From: Prevotellaceae bacterium UBA7028
GTDB taxonomy: Bacteria > Bacteroidota > Bacteroidia > Bacteroidales > Bacteroidaceae
Direction of reading: 5' to 3'
DNA: 10,918 bases
NCBI GenBank assembly: GCA_002494215.1
Contig: DLBF01000025.1
Coordinates: forward strand, 1 to 10,918
Below, piece by piece: positions 1 through 7,533 of the stretch. The number at the start of each line of letters is the position of its first letter. Position 1 is the first letter of the stretch. The notes under the pieces were generated by a model that searched no databases, was not told the origin of the DNA, and saw nothing but the letters and a program-made list of their open reading frames with translations. Both the position numbers and the translations under genes were made by a program.

Positions 1-987
1 AACGAGGCACCACCAGCTATCATCTCCAGCTTCTTGGGCAAACAACTCTCTGATTTGTTAGACCATTTGGAGAATGCCACCGACGAAGAGATTATCAATC
101 TTAAGGGCAAGCGTTCCCTTACACTGGACATTCCTCAGATTCCAGAGCTACTCTTGGATAACACCGACCGCAACCGCACCTCACCATTCGCCTTCACCGG
201 CAATCGCTTCGAGTTCCGTGCTGCCGGTTCACAAGCCAACTGTGCTGCCTCTATGATTGTCCTCAATACAGCCATGGCCGAGGCACTGACAAACTTCCAA
301 TTGCGAGTTGAAAAACTTATAAAGAGAGGACTTGAGCCCATGAAGGCTGTTTTGAAGACCGTCCGCGAAGACATCAAGGCCTGCAAGCCCATACGCTTCG
401 ATGGCAACGGATACAGCGAGGAATGGAAGCAGGAGGCTGCCCGTCGTGGCTTGGATGTTGAAAATAGCGCACCACTGATGCTGGACAACTACCTGAAGCC
501 AGAGACCATCAAGATGTTTGGTGATATGCACGTCCTCACAAAAGCCGAACTGGAGGCTCGTACCGAAATCAAGCAAGAGACTTACACCAAGAAGATTCAA
601 ATCGAGGCCCGCATCTTCGGCGACCTCTGCCTGAACCATATTATTCCCGTGGCCACCAAGTACCAGAGTCAGCTAATAGATAATGTGCACAAGGTTAAGG
701 AAATCTTCCCTGAGCAGACAGCCATGAAAGTCAGCGCCAACAATCTGGCTCTCATAGAGCGCATCAGCGAGCACAGCAGTTTCATCACCGAGAACGTAGA
801 AGCCCTCGTAAACGCCCGCCGTGTCGCCAACAAGATAGAAAGCGTACGTGAGAAGGCCATTGCCTACCATGACACCGTAGCCCCGCTCATCGAGAAGATT
901 CGCTATCACATCGACGAGCTGGAACTCATCGTGGATGACGAACTCTGGCCCCTGCCCAAGTATCGCGAGATGTTGTTCATCCGATAA
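1..987 (+). CDS. glnN: Glutamine synthetase type III, C-terminal part (5' end outside window)
   Basis: Glutamine synthetase makes glutamine from glutamate, ammonia and ATP in the cytoplasm; type III is the large oligomeric form common in Bacteroidales. The frame is open from base 1 and reads NEAPPAIISSFLG at once, a type III signature. It is followed by RTSPFAFTGNRFEFRAAGS (codons from about base 175), another strongly conserved nucleotide/substrate-site stretch. The remainder is the helical C-terminal region. About 328 residues are visible, whereas the family is usually about 700-730 residues, so roughly the first half lies upstream. The TTG at base 34 is only an internal leucine codon and not a start. 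The gene ends in TAA and is followed by a strong terminator, so it is transcribed apart from the genes to its right. The family call is secure; the symbol follows usual naming for type III enzymes. Confidence 0.95.
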   Translation, partial: NEAPPAIISSFLGKQLSDLLDHLENATDEEIINLKGKRSLTLDIPQIPELLLDNTDRNRTSPFAFTGNRFEFRAAGSQANCAASMIVLNTAMAEALTNFQLRVEKLIKRGLEPMKAVLKTVREDIKACKPIRFDGNGYSEEWKQEAARRGLDVENSAPLMLDNYLKPETIKMFGDMHVLTKAELEARTEIKQETYTKKIQIEARIFGDLCLNHIIPVATKYQSQLIDNVHKVKEIFPEQTAMKVSANNLALIERISEHSSFITENVEALVNARRVANKIESVREKAIAYHDTVAPLIEKIRYHIDELELIVDDELWPLPKYREMLFIR

Positions 988-1013
988 GAAAGAACAAATA
1001 AATGAGAAAGAAC

Positions 1014-1050
1014 GAGGGTGTGTCATTCATGTGACACACCCTCTTCTTTT
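1014..1050 (+). terminator. Rho-independent terminator after the glutamine synthetase gene, possibly bidirectional
   Basis: A perfect 12-bp stem has arms GAGGGTGTGTCA (1014-1025) and TGACACACCCTC (1032-1043), with a 6-nt loop and then a T-rich run (TTCTTTT). It lies 27 bases after the stop codon. The protease gene on the other strand converges on it and ends at 1097. Read on the minus strand the hairpin is followed by a looser T-rich stretch, so it may also stop transcription from that side (inference). Confidence 0.9.
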
Positions 1051-1096
1051 GCAGGTTCACTCCCTGCTCAGATACAATCTTTCTACCCGACCAAAA

Positions 1097-3358
1097 TTAT
1101 TTCACAAATATCTTTTTCCCGTTATGAATATAGATCCCCTTCTTTAATTGAGAATTGAAAGTTGAGAATTGAGAATTAATTTTTCTACCGTTCAAGTCGT
1201 ACACTGCATCAACTTCATTATGAATTATGAATTGTGAATTATGAATTGATCCGATGCCATCAGCGCTATCGCCGTCAAGGTCCAGCTTGAATGCCTTCAC
1301 CAGCGATTCCTCGCCCCTCATTCTTAACCCCTCGCTTAACTGGAAGTATCCACGGAAGGCATTGAACGTCATATTGGCATTGGGATAATAAAGCTTATTT
1401 GCATCGCCCAGGAACAGCTTCGTGCGGTCGTTAGCCATGAAGCCTACAGACGACATCGAACCAACAAAATCCAGGTACTCCGTTTCCACGCCATCCGTTT
1501 CATCACTGATGGTAACACCCCTGAACTCTGGATTGGTAACAGTAGGATTCTCCGTATCGTTATTCCACCTTATAAGATAGGGCTTACCGGCCTCCAGTGT
1601 ATAGACATCCATAAATGTCAGCGTCAGCGTACCGTTGTCAAAGGATGTACCAGTAAGCATCTTCATTTCTTGGGGAACATCCAGAAACTCATTCAATTCA
1701 TCACACGTCAGGTCGAACGGCAGACACAGCGTATTCCAGCTGCCATCCTTGTAAAATGTGCGTCCCGAGAGCGTTACATCAACGGTCTTGCCGACATTCG
1801 ACTCTATCACGTCAGCGTTCTTAGAACCTTCGGGCTGAGCACTATCATCGTTGAGCAACACCACGGGCTCATCGGTGCTGTACACAATAAGGGACGCCGT
1901 AATACCTTTTACTTTACTGTACGTTCCATCGTCATTGGGGATACCGATAAATATTGGGATACGACCATTTTCATGTGGGGTGACTCTGATAGTTACATCC
2001 GTTGTCGTTCCTGCCCCTATCACGAATTTTCCCATTTCACCAACAGTTCTATTATAAATTATAGCAATATGACCATCGTATTCATCTTCGCTGTTGTTTG
2101 TTACATTGAGGTTCACATCCACGCTGTTGCCCAGGATAACGGAAGATGACGAGAGACTGATGCTATTAATAGAAAGATCTACCGTATTCTTTTTTACATC
2201 TAGCACAGTACCCGTATCGGTCGGTTTCTGAATACCGACAAGTGCGCTATGATCGGAATCAAAAACGAGACCTTTCTCCTCACTTGCATCCAACACAGAG
2301 AGGACGAAGTAACCATCCAGAGCACCGCCCCATCCCCAGTTGATATGGAACAAGTCTTCATCGCCCTCGTATTTGTAGCCATCGCACACGAAAGCGTGAC
2401 CACCTGCATCCCTAGTCATAGCATTATAGATAACCGGACGTCTCTGCTCCAATTCGTTGTATATCAGGTCTGTCCAGTTAGCGTAGGAATAGTAGCTGCG
2501 TACCAAATACTGGGCAGATTCATTATAGCCGAAATAAGTCTCAAGGGCAGGAGCCACATCCATAGTATATGCCCCAGAACTGCTTGGACTGTATTGCATC
2601 CTTACCGACTGACCGCAATACCGCATCAGGGTGGAAACAGCAATTGCGGTAGGATCTTCTATGGGCTCTTCGCCTGTATATGTATCCTTCATGTTATCCC
2701 AGTCGAATGTAATAACTGGAAGGGGCTCCGAGGTGTCAACATATTCCGACATGCTATAACCTGGGATTTCTGTTGTTGGACTCTCCGGCCATTTATGGTA
2801 GTTCATTACCTGCGCCATAGCAGTAGCCACACAGCCAGTGACACAACGTTTTCCCGATGACGATTCTCTGGGGCAACGATCGCTGTAGGGAGTGCTCTGA
2901 GACCATTGCGTAGTGACTAAGGGACCAAGGGTCGTGGTGGCATGATTGCCCACCTTGGCAGGCACGTCCGTCGTGGCGATGCCGCTAATGTCGTCAAGGC
3001 ATTCTATCTCCCTGGCATAGCCCTCCAGCCATGCCTTCATATTGTCGGGCATGTCGTCTGGGTCCAGATGACCATTGTCGCTGTAGCCCAGCACGGGTAT
3101 GGTACGGTCGTCGTTCGATACGATGACGTAGCCGCCTTCATCTGCCACGTTAAAAACATATAGGCCACAGACCTGCTGCGTTGGCGTAAGCCGTGGCGAT
3201 GTTGCCTGAGCTTTGCGTTGTCTGGCGCCAGATGTCTGGCGCTGACGCATGAAGTTCTGGGCTTTCCTTATTGCTTCCTCTGGGGTCACCTCGTCAGCCC
3301 ACAGCATTTGTGTCGTAGCGATTAAGGCAACAAATAGTATAAGTATTTTCTTTATCAT
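1097..3358 (-). CDS. Secreted C10-family (streptopain-like) cysteine protease with C-terminal sorting-type tail
   Basis: This is a papain-fold thiol protease of the family that includes streptococcal SpeB and Porphyromonas PrtT. From the ATG at 3358 it is 753 aa. Residues 1-21 form a signal peptide (MIKK, hydrophobic core, cleavage likely near LWA/DEV). Residues 22 to about 140 look like the propeptide region, with YVFN and GGYVIVS motifs. The catalytic Cys is C176 in TGCVATAMAQVMNYHKWP, and the catalytic His is H321 in GGHAFVCDGY, followed by HINWGWGG (338-345). After about residue 400 come beta-rich segments, including an NTLCLPFDLT block known from Prevotella surface proteins. The last 38 residues, with VYDLNGRKI and GIYIHNGKKIFVK, resemble type IX secretion or surface-attachment tails (inference). 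A start at 3406 would add 16 residues ahead of the signal peptide and overlap the 58-aa gene, so 3358 is preferred. Heptad repeats encode residues 704-714 and 728-737. Confidence 0.9.
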   Translation of the reverse strand: MIKKILILFVALIATTQMLWADEVTPEEAIRKAQNFMRQRQTSGARQRKAQATSPRLTPTQQVCGLYVFNVADEGGYVIVSNDDRTIPVLGYSDNGHLDPDDMPDNMKAWLEGYAREIECLDDISGIATTDVPAKVGNHATTTLGPLVTTQWSQSTPYSDRCPRESSSGKRCVTGCVATAMAQVMNYHKWPESPTTEIPGYSMSEYVDTSEPLPVITFDWDNMKDTYTGEEPIEDPTAIAVSTLMRYCGQSVRMQYSPSSSGAYTMDVAPALETYFGYNESAQYLVRSYYSYANWTDLIYNELEQRRPVIYNAMTRDAGGHAFVCDGYKYEGDEDLFHINWGWGGALDGYFVLSVLDASEEKGLVFDSDHSALVGIQKPTDTGTVLDVKKNTVDLSINSISLSSSSVILGNSVDVNLNVTNNSEDEYDGHIAIIYNRTVGEMGKFVIGAGTTTDVTIRVTPHENGRIPIFIGIPNDDGTYSKVKGITASLIVYSTDEPVVLLNDDSAQPEGSKNADVIESNVGKTVDVTLSGRTFYKDGSWNTLCLPFDLTCDELNEFLDVPQEMKMLTGTSFDNGTLTLTFMDVYTLEAGKPYLIRWNNDTENPTVTNPEFRGVTISDETDGVETEYLDFVGSMSSVGFMANDRTKLFLGDANKLYYPNANMTFNAFRGYFQLSEGLRMRGEESLVKAFKLDLDGDSADGIGSIHNSQFIIHNEVDAVYDLNGRKINSQFSTFNSQLKKGIYIHNGKKIFVK
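1148..1177 (+). repeat. Heptad repeat tract, TTGAGAA type
   Basis: Four consecutive 7-bp units read TTGAGAA, TTGAAAG, TTGAGAA, TTGAGAA and are followed by TT. The tract lies inside the 3' coding end of the C10 protease. On the minus strand it is translated as protease residues 728-737 (NSQFSTFNSQ), between the GRKI and LKKGIYI blocks of the tail. The same unit, in the same orientation, recurs at 10801-10830. Confidence 0.85.
1218..1247 (+). repeat. Heptad repeat tract, TTATGAA type
   Basis: Four 7-bp units read TTATGAA, TTATGAA, TTGTGAA, TTATGAA and are followed by TTG. The tract is a sister of the TTGAGAA tract 40 bp away and has the same period. It lies in the coding end of the protease and is translated as residues 704-714 (SIHNSQFIIHN), just before the VYDLNGRK tail block. 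The frame stays open. Confidence 0.85.
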
Positions 3359-3387
3359 TATTATGCGATTATAGTGTGAGTGTTTTT

Positions 3388-3564
3388 TTACCATTCCTCT
3401 TCCCAAACATTGTGGAACTCCCTTGTGCGGGCAGAGCTGTTACTGCCACCGCCGTATTCAAGGTTTGCATTATTGGATGTAACGTTAAAAACACTCTCCA
3501 TTAACAACCCCTTATGCTGAATATGAACCAGCGTCATGGCGGGGGGTATATATTTTCTTTTCAT
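3388..3564 (-). CDS. 58-aa peptide upstream of the C10 protease, function unknown
   Basis: The minus strand has an ATG at 3564 and a TAA at 3388-3390. The product starts MKRKYIPPAMTLVHIQHKG, carries a Gly/Ser/Asn-rich middle (EYGGGSNSS) and ends FHNVWEEEW, an acidic aromatic tail. There is no signal peptide and no membrane segment. It lies 29 bp before the protease ATG and 30 bp after the 48-aa gene, spacing that suggests one transcript. From memory, Bacteroidales genomes carry many short peptides with this layout (basic MKK-Y-x-P start, small-residue middle, acidic Trp-rich end), often next to secreted proteins. I know of no established function. It could be a leader, a chaperone-like or inhibitory partner of the protease, or a secreted-peptide precursor; these options are inference. 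It is real as an ORF and probable as a gene. Confidence 0.6.
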   Translation of the reverse strand: MKRKYIPPAMTLVHIQHKGLLMESVFNVTSNNANLEYGGGSNSSARTREFHNVWEEEW

Positions 3565-3594
3565 AATACCGTTGTATATAATGATTATTAATTA

Positions 3595-3741
3595 TCAAAG
3601 CAACTCCTTGCCGTTTACCATTTTCTCATTCTCTTCCTTACGCACAGCCTGCCCCGCACGCCACATGAAATAGGCGAGGCAGACGGCGCAAAGGACAATA
3701 CCAATAATAGCTACAATACTGAATGTGGTCATTCCGTACAT
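3595..3741 (-). CDS. 48-aa single-pass membrane peptide, function unknown
   Basis: The minus strand has an ATG at 3741 and a TGA at 3595-3597. The product begins MYGMTTFSIVAIIGIVLCAV and continues hydrophobic to about residue 26 (CLAYFM). A basic and then strongly charged tail follows, WRAGQAVRKEENEKMVNGKELL. This is a single membrane helix with a charged cytoplasmic C-terminus (positive-inside rule, inference). It would be the first gene of a three-gene unit with the 58-aa peptide and the C10 protease. Upstream on the minus strand, at 3772-3779, there is TAATTTCG, one base away from the Bacteroides TAnnTTTG box, but I see no good -33 partner. I do not recognise the family. The clean helix-plus-charged-tail pattern argues for a true small gene, but random open frame cannot be excluded. 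Confidence 0.55.
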   Translation of the reverse strand: MYGMTTFSIVAIIGIVLCAVCLAYFMWRAGQAVRKEENEKMVNGKELL

Positions 3742-3863
3742 ATTTTATATATAGAAACAAGTGTGTGGGCACGAAATTACACATAAACACTCATAAACTG
3801 CATTCCGCTCAGTGTAAATACACCTAAAAGAAAGAAAAATACACGCACGGGAAATAAAATACA

Positions 3864-5015
3864 CTAAACAGAAAGGGATTTTCTAAAAGTTGAAGGTGCA
3901 GCCTTACCCTGCGACTGGAAAGCCTTGGCCATAGAGGCAGGCGACGAGAATCCGCAGCGATCCGCTATGTCACTCATGCGACAAGCGGGCTGCTGGTGTA
4001 TCAGGCTAATGGCATAGCGCACGCGGTGTTGGCATATCATATCGTAGAACGACTGGTATCCGCTGCGCTTGATAACCTCGGCAATATAATTAGCATTCGT
4101 GCCCAGGCGCTGCATTAGCATGTCGCGGGTAATATGCTGCTCTGTAAAGATCCTTTCCTCTACGAGAAGTGCCTCCAGCCTGCCAGCCAAATCGTCCAGT
4201 CGGTCGTCCGTAAGTCGATGTGTGGCAATATCAGCGTTTTCGACACTCTCATCATCATCAGAGTATTCCGACATAGCTGTTTTACGCCAAGGGTTAAGGG
4301 TATAGATGCAGAACCACACACTAAGGCCTATGAACACAATGTCGCGTACGAATTTCACCCATGGATCGTTGGCATAGAAATTAATGGCCAGCACCACCAG
4401 CACTAAGGTTGGCACCCATTGAATATACTGCGCAAAACGCACAGGAAAATCATCAATGTCGGCATACCTGTCCTCGTTCACACGTTGAATGACACGCCCT
4501 ATCTTCAGCGCCATTAACAACGTCTGTATGAAGTATCCGGCAAAGATTACGCCCACCCAGACAAAAGCCCAAATATGCCATCCTGCAGGCATAGAAACTA
4601 GCCCCAATGCCTGCAGGAACAGAGGCAGCAAAGCCAGGAATGTTGGAACGAACAGCATCCATCTTGCCCCCGCAACTGGCAGCAAACTACGTCCGAAAAC
4701 CTCAACGTTCTTACTCCTCTCTGGAAAGAAATAGCACTCGCACATCACCAGCATCTGCGGTGGGTAAAACAGTAAGGCAAAAGCATTAGCATATAGCAAA
4801 GCATCGGCATTGCCAATACGGCAAAGGTATGGCAGTTCCAGAATCTGCAGCAAATAGATAACACCCACTGCCCGTTGAGCAGGGAAAAGTTCGTGAAACT
4901 TCGCGGCATAAGCCCTTGGGCGGTAAAACCACTTTAGCAACCACCCGTATAGATGAGTCACTATAAATGCCAGGTTAGCCCCGAAGAAAAGCAGATAGGA
5001 CAAGGAGACAGACAT
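3864..5015 (-). CDS. Membrane-anchored AraC-family transcription regulator
   Basis: From the ATG at 5015 the product is 383 aa. The first ~245 residues hold about seven hydrophobic helices (approximately 5-26, 46-63, 72-93, 117-138, 149-170, 199-214, 223-241). An acidic linker follows (SEYSDDDESVENAD), and then a standard C-terminal AraC domain with two helix-turn-helix units at about 295-318 (ITRDMLMQRLGTNANYIAEV) and 346-370. The signature MSDIADRCGFSSPASMAKAF ends in FRKSL. It probably senses a signal at or in the inner membrane and binds DNA while anchored there. It is transcribed divergently from the polyene operon, which suggests it controls that operon (inference). An ATG at 5120 would give 418 aa, but the extra 35 residues are not family-like and a promoter-type box (5061-5068) lies inside them, so 5015 is preferred. 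Confidence 0.88.
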   Translation of the reverse strand: MSVSLSYLLFFGANLAFIVTHLYGWLLKWFYRPRAYAAKFHELFPAQRAVGVIYLLQILELPYLCRIGNADALLYANAFALLFYPPQMLVMCECYFFPERSKNVEVFGRSLLPVAGARWMLFVPTFLALLPLFLQALGLVSMPAGWHIWAFVWVGVIFAGYFIQTLLMALKIGRVIQRVNEDRYADIDDFPVRFAQYIQWVPTLVLVVLAINFYANDPWVKFVRDIVFIGLSVWFCIYTLNPWRKTAMSEYSDDDESVENADIATHRLTDDRLDDLAGRLEALLVEERIFTEQHITRDMLMQRLGTNANYIAEVIKRSGYQSFYDMICQHRVRYAISLIHQQPACRMSDIADRCGFSSPASMAKAFQSQGKAAPSTFRKSLSV

Positions 5016-5060
5016 GTGTATGTTTGTTGTTTGGATGTACAATATTTTAAAACTCCAGCG

Positions 5061-5068
5061 CAAAGATA
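5061..5068 (-). promoter_or_regulatory. -7 box for the AraC-type regulator gene
   Basis: Read on the minus strand the bases are TATCTTTG, a perfect match to the Bacteroides TAnnTTTG box. It is 46 bp before the ATG at 5015, giving a leader of about 40 nt. No convincing TTG is seen 19-21 bp upstream, so this call is weaker than the opposing promoter. Confidence 0.45.
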
Positions 5069-5119
5069 ATACATTATCTATATATATATCATAAATTTTG
5101 TGAATTTCGCATCTTATCA

Positions 5120-5149
5120 TTGTTCTTTTCTTTAATTTCCCTATCTTTG
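5120..5149 (+). promoter_or_regulatory. Bacteroidetes-type promoter of the polyene operon
   Basis: TTG at 5120-5122 is followed by 19 bp and then TATCTTTG at 5142-5149, matching the Bacteroides sigma-factor consensus (TTTG/TTG near -33, TAnnTTTG near -7). Transcription would start around 5155, about 20 nt before the ATG of the first ketosynthase at 5176. No Shine-Dalgarno-like sequence is seen, which is usual in this phylum. An AT-rich stretch (5071-5107), including an inverted repeat AAATT-N5-AATTT at 5093-5107, lies between this promoter and the opposing one and could hold an operator. Confidence 0.7.
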
Positions 5150-5175
5150 CATCCTATTAGTGACATTGCACAGAT

Positions 5176-6396
5176 ATGAAAAGAAGAGTTGCTATAACAG
5201 GCATGGGCATCTGGTCGTGCATAGGAACCAGTATAGAGCAAGTTAGGGAAGCCCTGTACCAAGGGAAGTCCGGCATTATTCTGGATCCTAAGCGCCTTGA
5301 CTATGGATTTCGCTCCGCACTGACCGGTGCTGTGGAGGTCCCTGTGCTGAAAGGACTTCTTGACAGACGCCAGCGGGCCAACATGTCGGAACAGGCAGAA
5401 TATGCTTTTATGGCAACAAGGCAGGCTTTTGAACAAGCAGGAATAGACAATGATTTTCTAAACCAGAACGAAGTGGGTTGCATATTCGGCAACGATTCGT
5501 CAGCAAAAAGTGTCATAGACGGCTACCGCGTAATGGAAGAGAAACACGACTCAGAACTCGTCGGTGCCGGTTCGGTGTTCCAGTCTATGAACTCCACCGT
5601 CAACATGAACCTGTGTTCCGTCTTCAACCTACGCGGCATAAACTTCAGCGTAAGTGCCGCCTGCGCCAGTAGCAGTCACGCCATTGGCCTGGGCTGTATG
5701 ATGATCAGGCAAGGCCTGCAGGATATGGTGCTGTGCGGCGGAGCGCAAGAGACCAACATGTACGGCATATCCTCGTTCGATGCCATCCGCACATTCTCGA
5801 TGCGTATGGAGGAACCAACTAAAGCCAGCCGACCCTTCGACCGTGACCGCGATGGCCTTGTTCCATCGGGCGGTGCAGCAGCCCTTGTGCTAGAGGACTA
5901 CGATCATGCCGTAGCCCGTGGTGCTAACATTCTTGCCGAGGTTTGCGGCTACGGATTCTCGAGCAACGGAGGTGCCATCTCCGACCCAAGCGATAATGGC
6001 AGTTCCATAGCTATGCAGCGAGCCATGACAGATGCCGGCATCAAGGCTTCCGACGTAGATTATATCAATGCCCACGCCACCTCTACCCCACAGGGCGACA
6101 TGGTGGAGGCCAGCGCACTTCATAGCCTCTTTGCCGGAGAGCATGCCCTTATCAGCAGCACTAAGTCCATGACAGGACACGAGTGCTGGATGGCAGGAGC
6201 ATCTGAGATTGTTTATAGCATCATCATGATGCAGAACAACTTCGTGGCACCCAACATCAACTTCGAAAATCCTGATGAGTTTTCTGCAAAACTGAATATC
6301 GCCCCCAAGACTACAGAAACAGAGGTCAGAACCGTGCTAAGCAATTCCTTCGGATTCGGCGGAACAAACAGCGCTCTGATAATAAAGAAACCCTAA
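5176..6396 (+). CDS. Beta-ketoacyl-ACP synthase (FabB/FabF-type) of an aryl-polyene-like pathway
   Basis: This is a 406-aa condensing enzyme that would join malonyl-ACP to a growing ACP-bound chain with loss of CO2. The N-terminus, RRVAITGMGIWSCIG, is the standard thiolase-fold opening. The nucleophile is C163 in SAACASSSHA. The two catalytic histidines are H300 in INAHATSTPQGD and H335 in STKSMTGHECWMAGA, with the conserved K330. The glycine-rich end is SNSFGFGGTNSAL. The length is normal for the family and all active-site residues are present, so it should be catalytically competent. It is the first gene after the promoter at 5120-5149, and the methyltransferase follows 12 bp after its stop. 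Housekeeping FabF is an alternative in isolation, but the methyltransferase, LpxL-like and second ketosynthase neighbours point to specialised polyene synthesis. Its exact ortholog among the ape or flexirubin genes cannot be fixed by eye. Confidence 0.92.
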   Translation: MKRRVAITGMGIWSCIGTSIEQVREALYQGKSGIILDPKRLDYGFRSALTGAVEVPVLKGLLDRRQRANMSEQAEYAFMATRQAFEQAGIDNDFLNQNEVGCIFGNDSSAKSVIDGYRVMEEKHDSELVGAGSVFQSMNSTVNMNLCSVFNLRGINFSVSAACASSSHAIGLGCMMIRQGLQDMVLCGGAQETNMYGISSFDAIRTFSMRMEEPTKASRPFDRDRDGLVPSGGAAALVLEDYDHAVARGANILAEVCGYGFSSNGGAISDPSDNGSSIAMQRAMTDAGIKASDVDYINAHATSTPQGDMVEASALHSLFAGEHALISSTKSMTGHECWMAGASEIVYSIIMMQNNFVAPNINFENPDEFSAKLNIAPKTTETEVRTVLSNSFGFGGTNSALIIKKP

Positions 6397-6408
6397 GCAA
6401 TATAAGAT

Positions 6409-7518
6409 ATGAGCTTACACCCTGCATTGAAGAAGAAATACACCAGCGAACAACTATCGGCACCCGAAGCACAACGCCTGGCCGAGTTCATAGCTTGGGG
6501 ACCAGCCGTTTTCCAGGCATCAAGGCTGATGATAAAATTCGGCATTCTGGATATGCTCAGGGATGCCGACGGAGGACTTTCCCGTCAGGAGATTGTCGAG
6601 AAGACACAATTGTCAGACTATGCTGTAAAATGTCTGCTCGAAGCTTCGCTAAGCATCGGCACTGTACTCATTGACGAGGAAACAGAGAAATACACCATCA
6701 GTAAGACCGGTTGGTTTCTGCTGACCGACAAGGCTACACGCGTAAACTTGGACTTCAATCACGATGTCAACTATCAGGGATGGTTTCATCTGGAGGAATC
6801 GTTACTGAACGGGAAACCCGAAGGACTGAAACACTTTGGTCCCTGGCCCACTATATACGAAGGACTGAGTTCTCTGCCCGAACAGGTACAGCAATCATGG
6901 TTTGCCTTCGACCATTTCTACAGCGACTCAGCCTTCCCACAAGCACTGGAGATTATTTTCAAGGAGCACTGCACCCGTTCACTTTATGATGTGGGCGGCA
7001 ATACAGGTAAATGGGCATTGCAATGCGTTGGATTCGACAAGGACGTAGAGGTAACCGTCCTGGATCTGCCCCAACAGATAAAGATGATGCAGCAAAACAT
7101 AGCAGGTAAGCCTGGCGCCGAACGTATCAGGGGCTGTGGCATCAACTTGCTACAGGAGGATGCAGCCTTCCCCGTTCGTGAGGGCGGCCTTGATGCCATT
7201 TGGATGAGTCAGTTTTTGGACTGCTTCAGCATGCCAGAGATTGTCAGCATCCTCAAGAGGGTCAAGGCCATTATGACGCCTACCACCCGTCTCTATATCA
7301 TGGAGACGCTGTGGGATCGCCAGCGGTTTGAGCCAGCAGCAATGTGTCTGACAATGACCAGCCTTTACTTTACGGCTTTGGCCAACGGCAACAGCAAGAT
7401 GTACAATACCGCCGACTTGCAGCTGTGCATCACTGCCGCAGGATTGCAGGTTGAGAAGATATACGACGGGTTGGGACAAGGACACAGTATTGTTGAGATA
7501 AAAGATAAGAAAAAATAA
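6409..7518 (+). CDS. SAM-dependent methyltransferase, winged-helix/COMT-like
   Basis: The product is 369 aa. Residues 1 to about 110 form a helical dimerisation/winged-helix region (FQASRLMIKFGILDML, then a YTISKTG wing), as in COMT-type enzymes. A class I methyltransferase fold follows, with SAM motif I DVGGNTG at 194-200 and VLDLP at 217-221 (acidic residue for the SAM ribose). The segment that normally holds the HDW catalytic histidine reads WMSQFLDCFS (about 265-273), so that His is missing. Aryl polyenes of Gammaproteobacteria carry methyl groups on the aromatic head, and methyltransferases are regular members of such clusters. Methylation of the hydroxyaryl head, or of its precursor, is therefore the likely role (inference). 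The gene sits 12 bp after the ketosynthase and 15 bp before the ACP. C- versus O-methylation cannot be decided here. Confidence 0.85.
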   Translation: MSLHPALKKKYTSEQLSAPEAQRLAEFIAWGPAVFQASRLMIKFGILDMLRDADGGLSRQEIVEKTQLSDYAVKCLLEASLSIGTVLIDEETEKYTISKTGWFLLTDKATRVNLDFNHDVNYQGWFHLEESLLNGKPEGLKHFGPWPTIYEGLSSLPEQVQQSWFAFDHFYSDSAFPQALEIIFKEHCTRSLYDVGGNTGKWALQCVGFDKDVEVTVLDLPQQIKMMQQNIAGKPGAERIRGCGINLLQEDAAFPVREGGLDAIWMSQFLDCFSMPEIVSILKRVKAIMTPTTRLYIMETLWDRQRFEPAAMCLTMTSLYFTALANGNSKMYNTADLQLCITAAGLQVEKIYDGLGQGHSIVEIKDKKK

Positions 7519-7533
7519 ACATCAATCATAAGA

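Noticed and set aside
34..987. TTG at base 34 as the start of a 317-aa gene
   Set aside because: The frame is open to base 1 and the upstream codons encode the conserved NEAPPAIISS motif of type III glutamine synthetase, so the gene is truncated by the window edge.
1148..1247. CRISPR-like repeats
   Set aside because: The units are 7 bp in tandem without spacers and lie inside a coding frame.
2249..2860. 203-aa open frame opposite the protease gene
   Set aside because: It is antisense to a clear protease frame containing the catalytic motifs and shows no recognisable protein features of its own.
3359..3406. Longer start of the C10 protease at 3406
   Set aside because: It would place 16 polar residues before a normal signal peptide and overlap the 58-aa gene; MIKK at 3358 gives a standard signal peptide.
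5016..5120. Longer start of the AraC-type regulator at 5120
   Set aside because: The extra residues are unlike the family, and a TATCTTTG box lies within them, so they are probably leader DNA.
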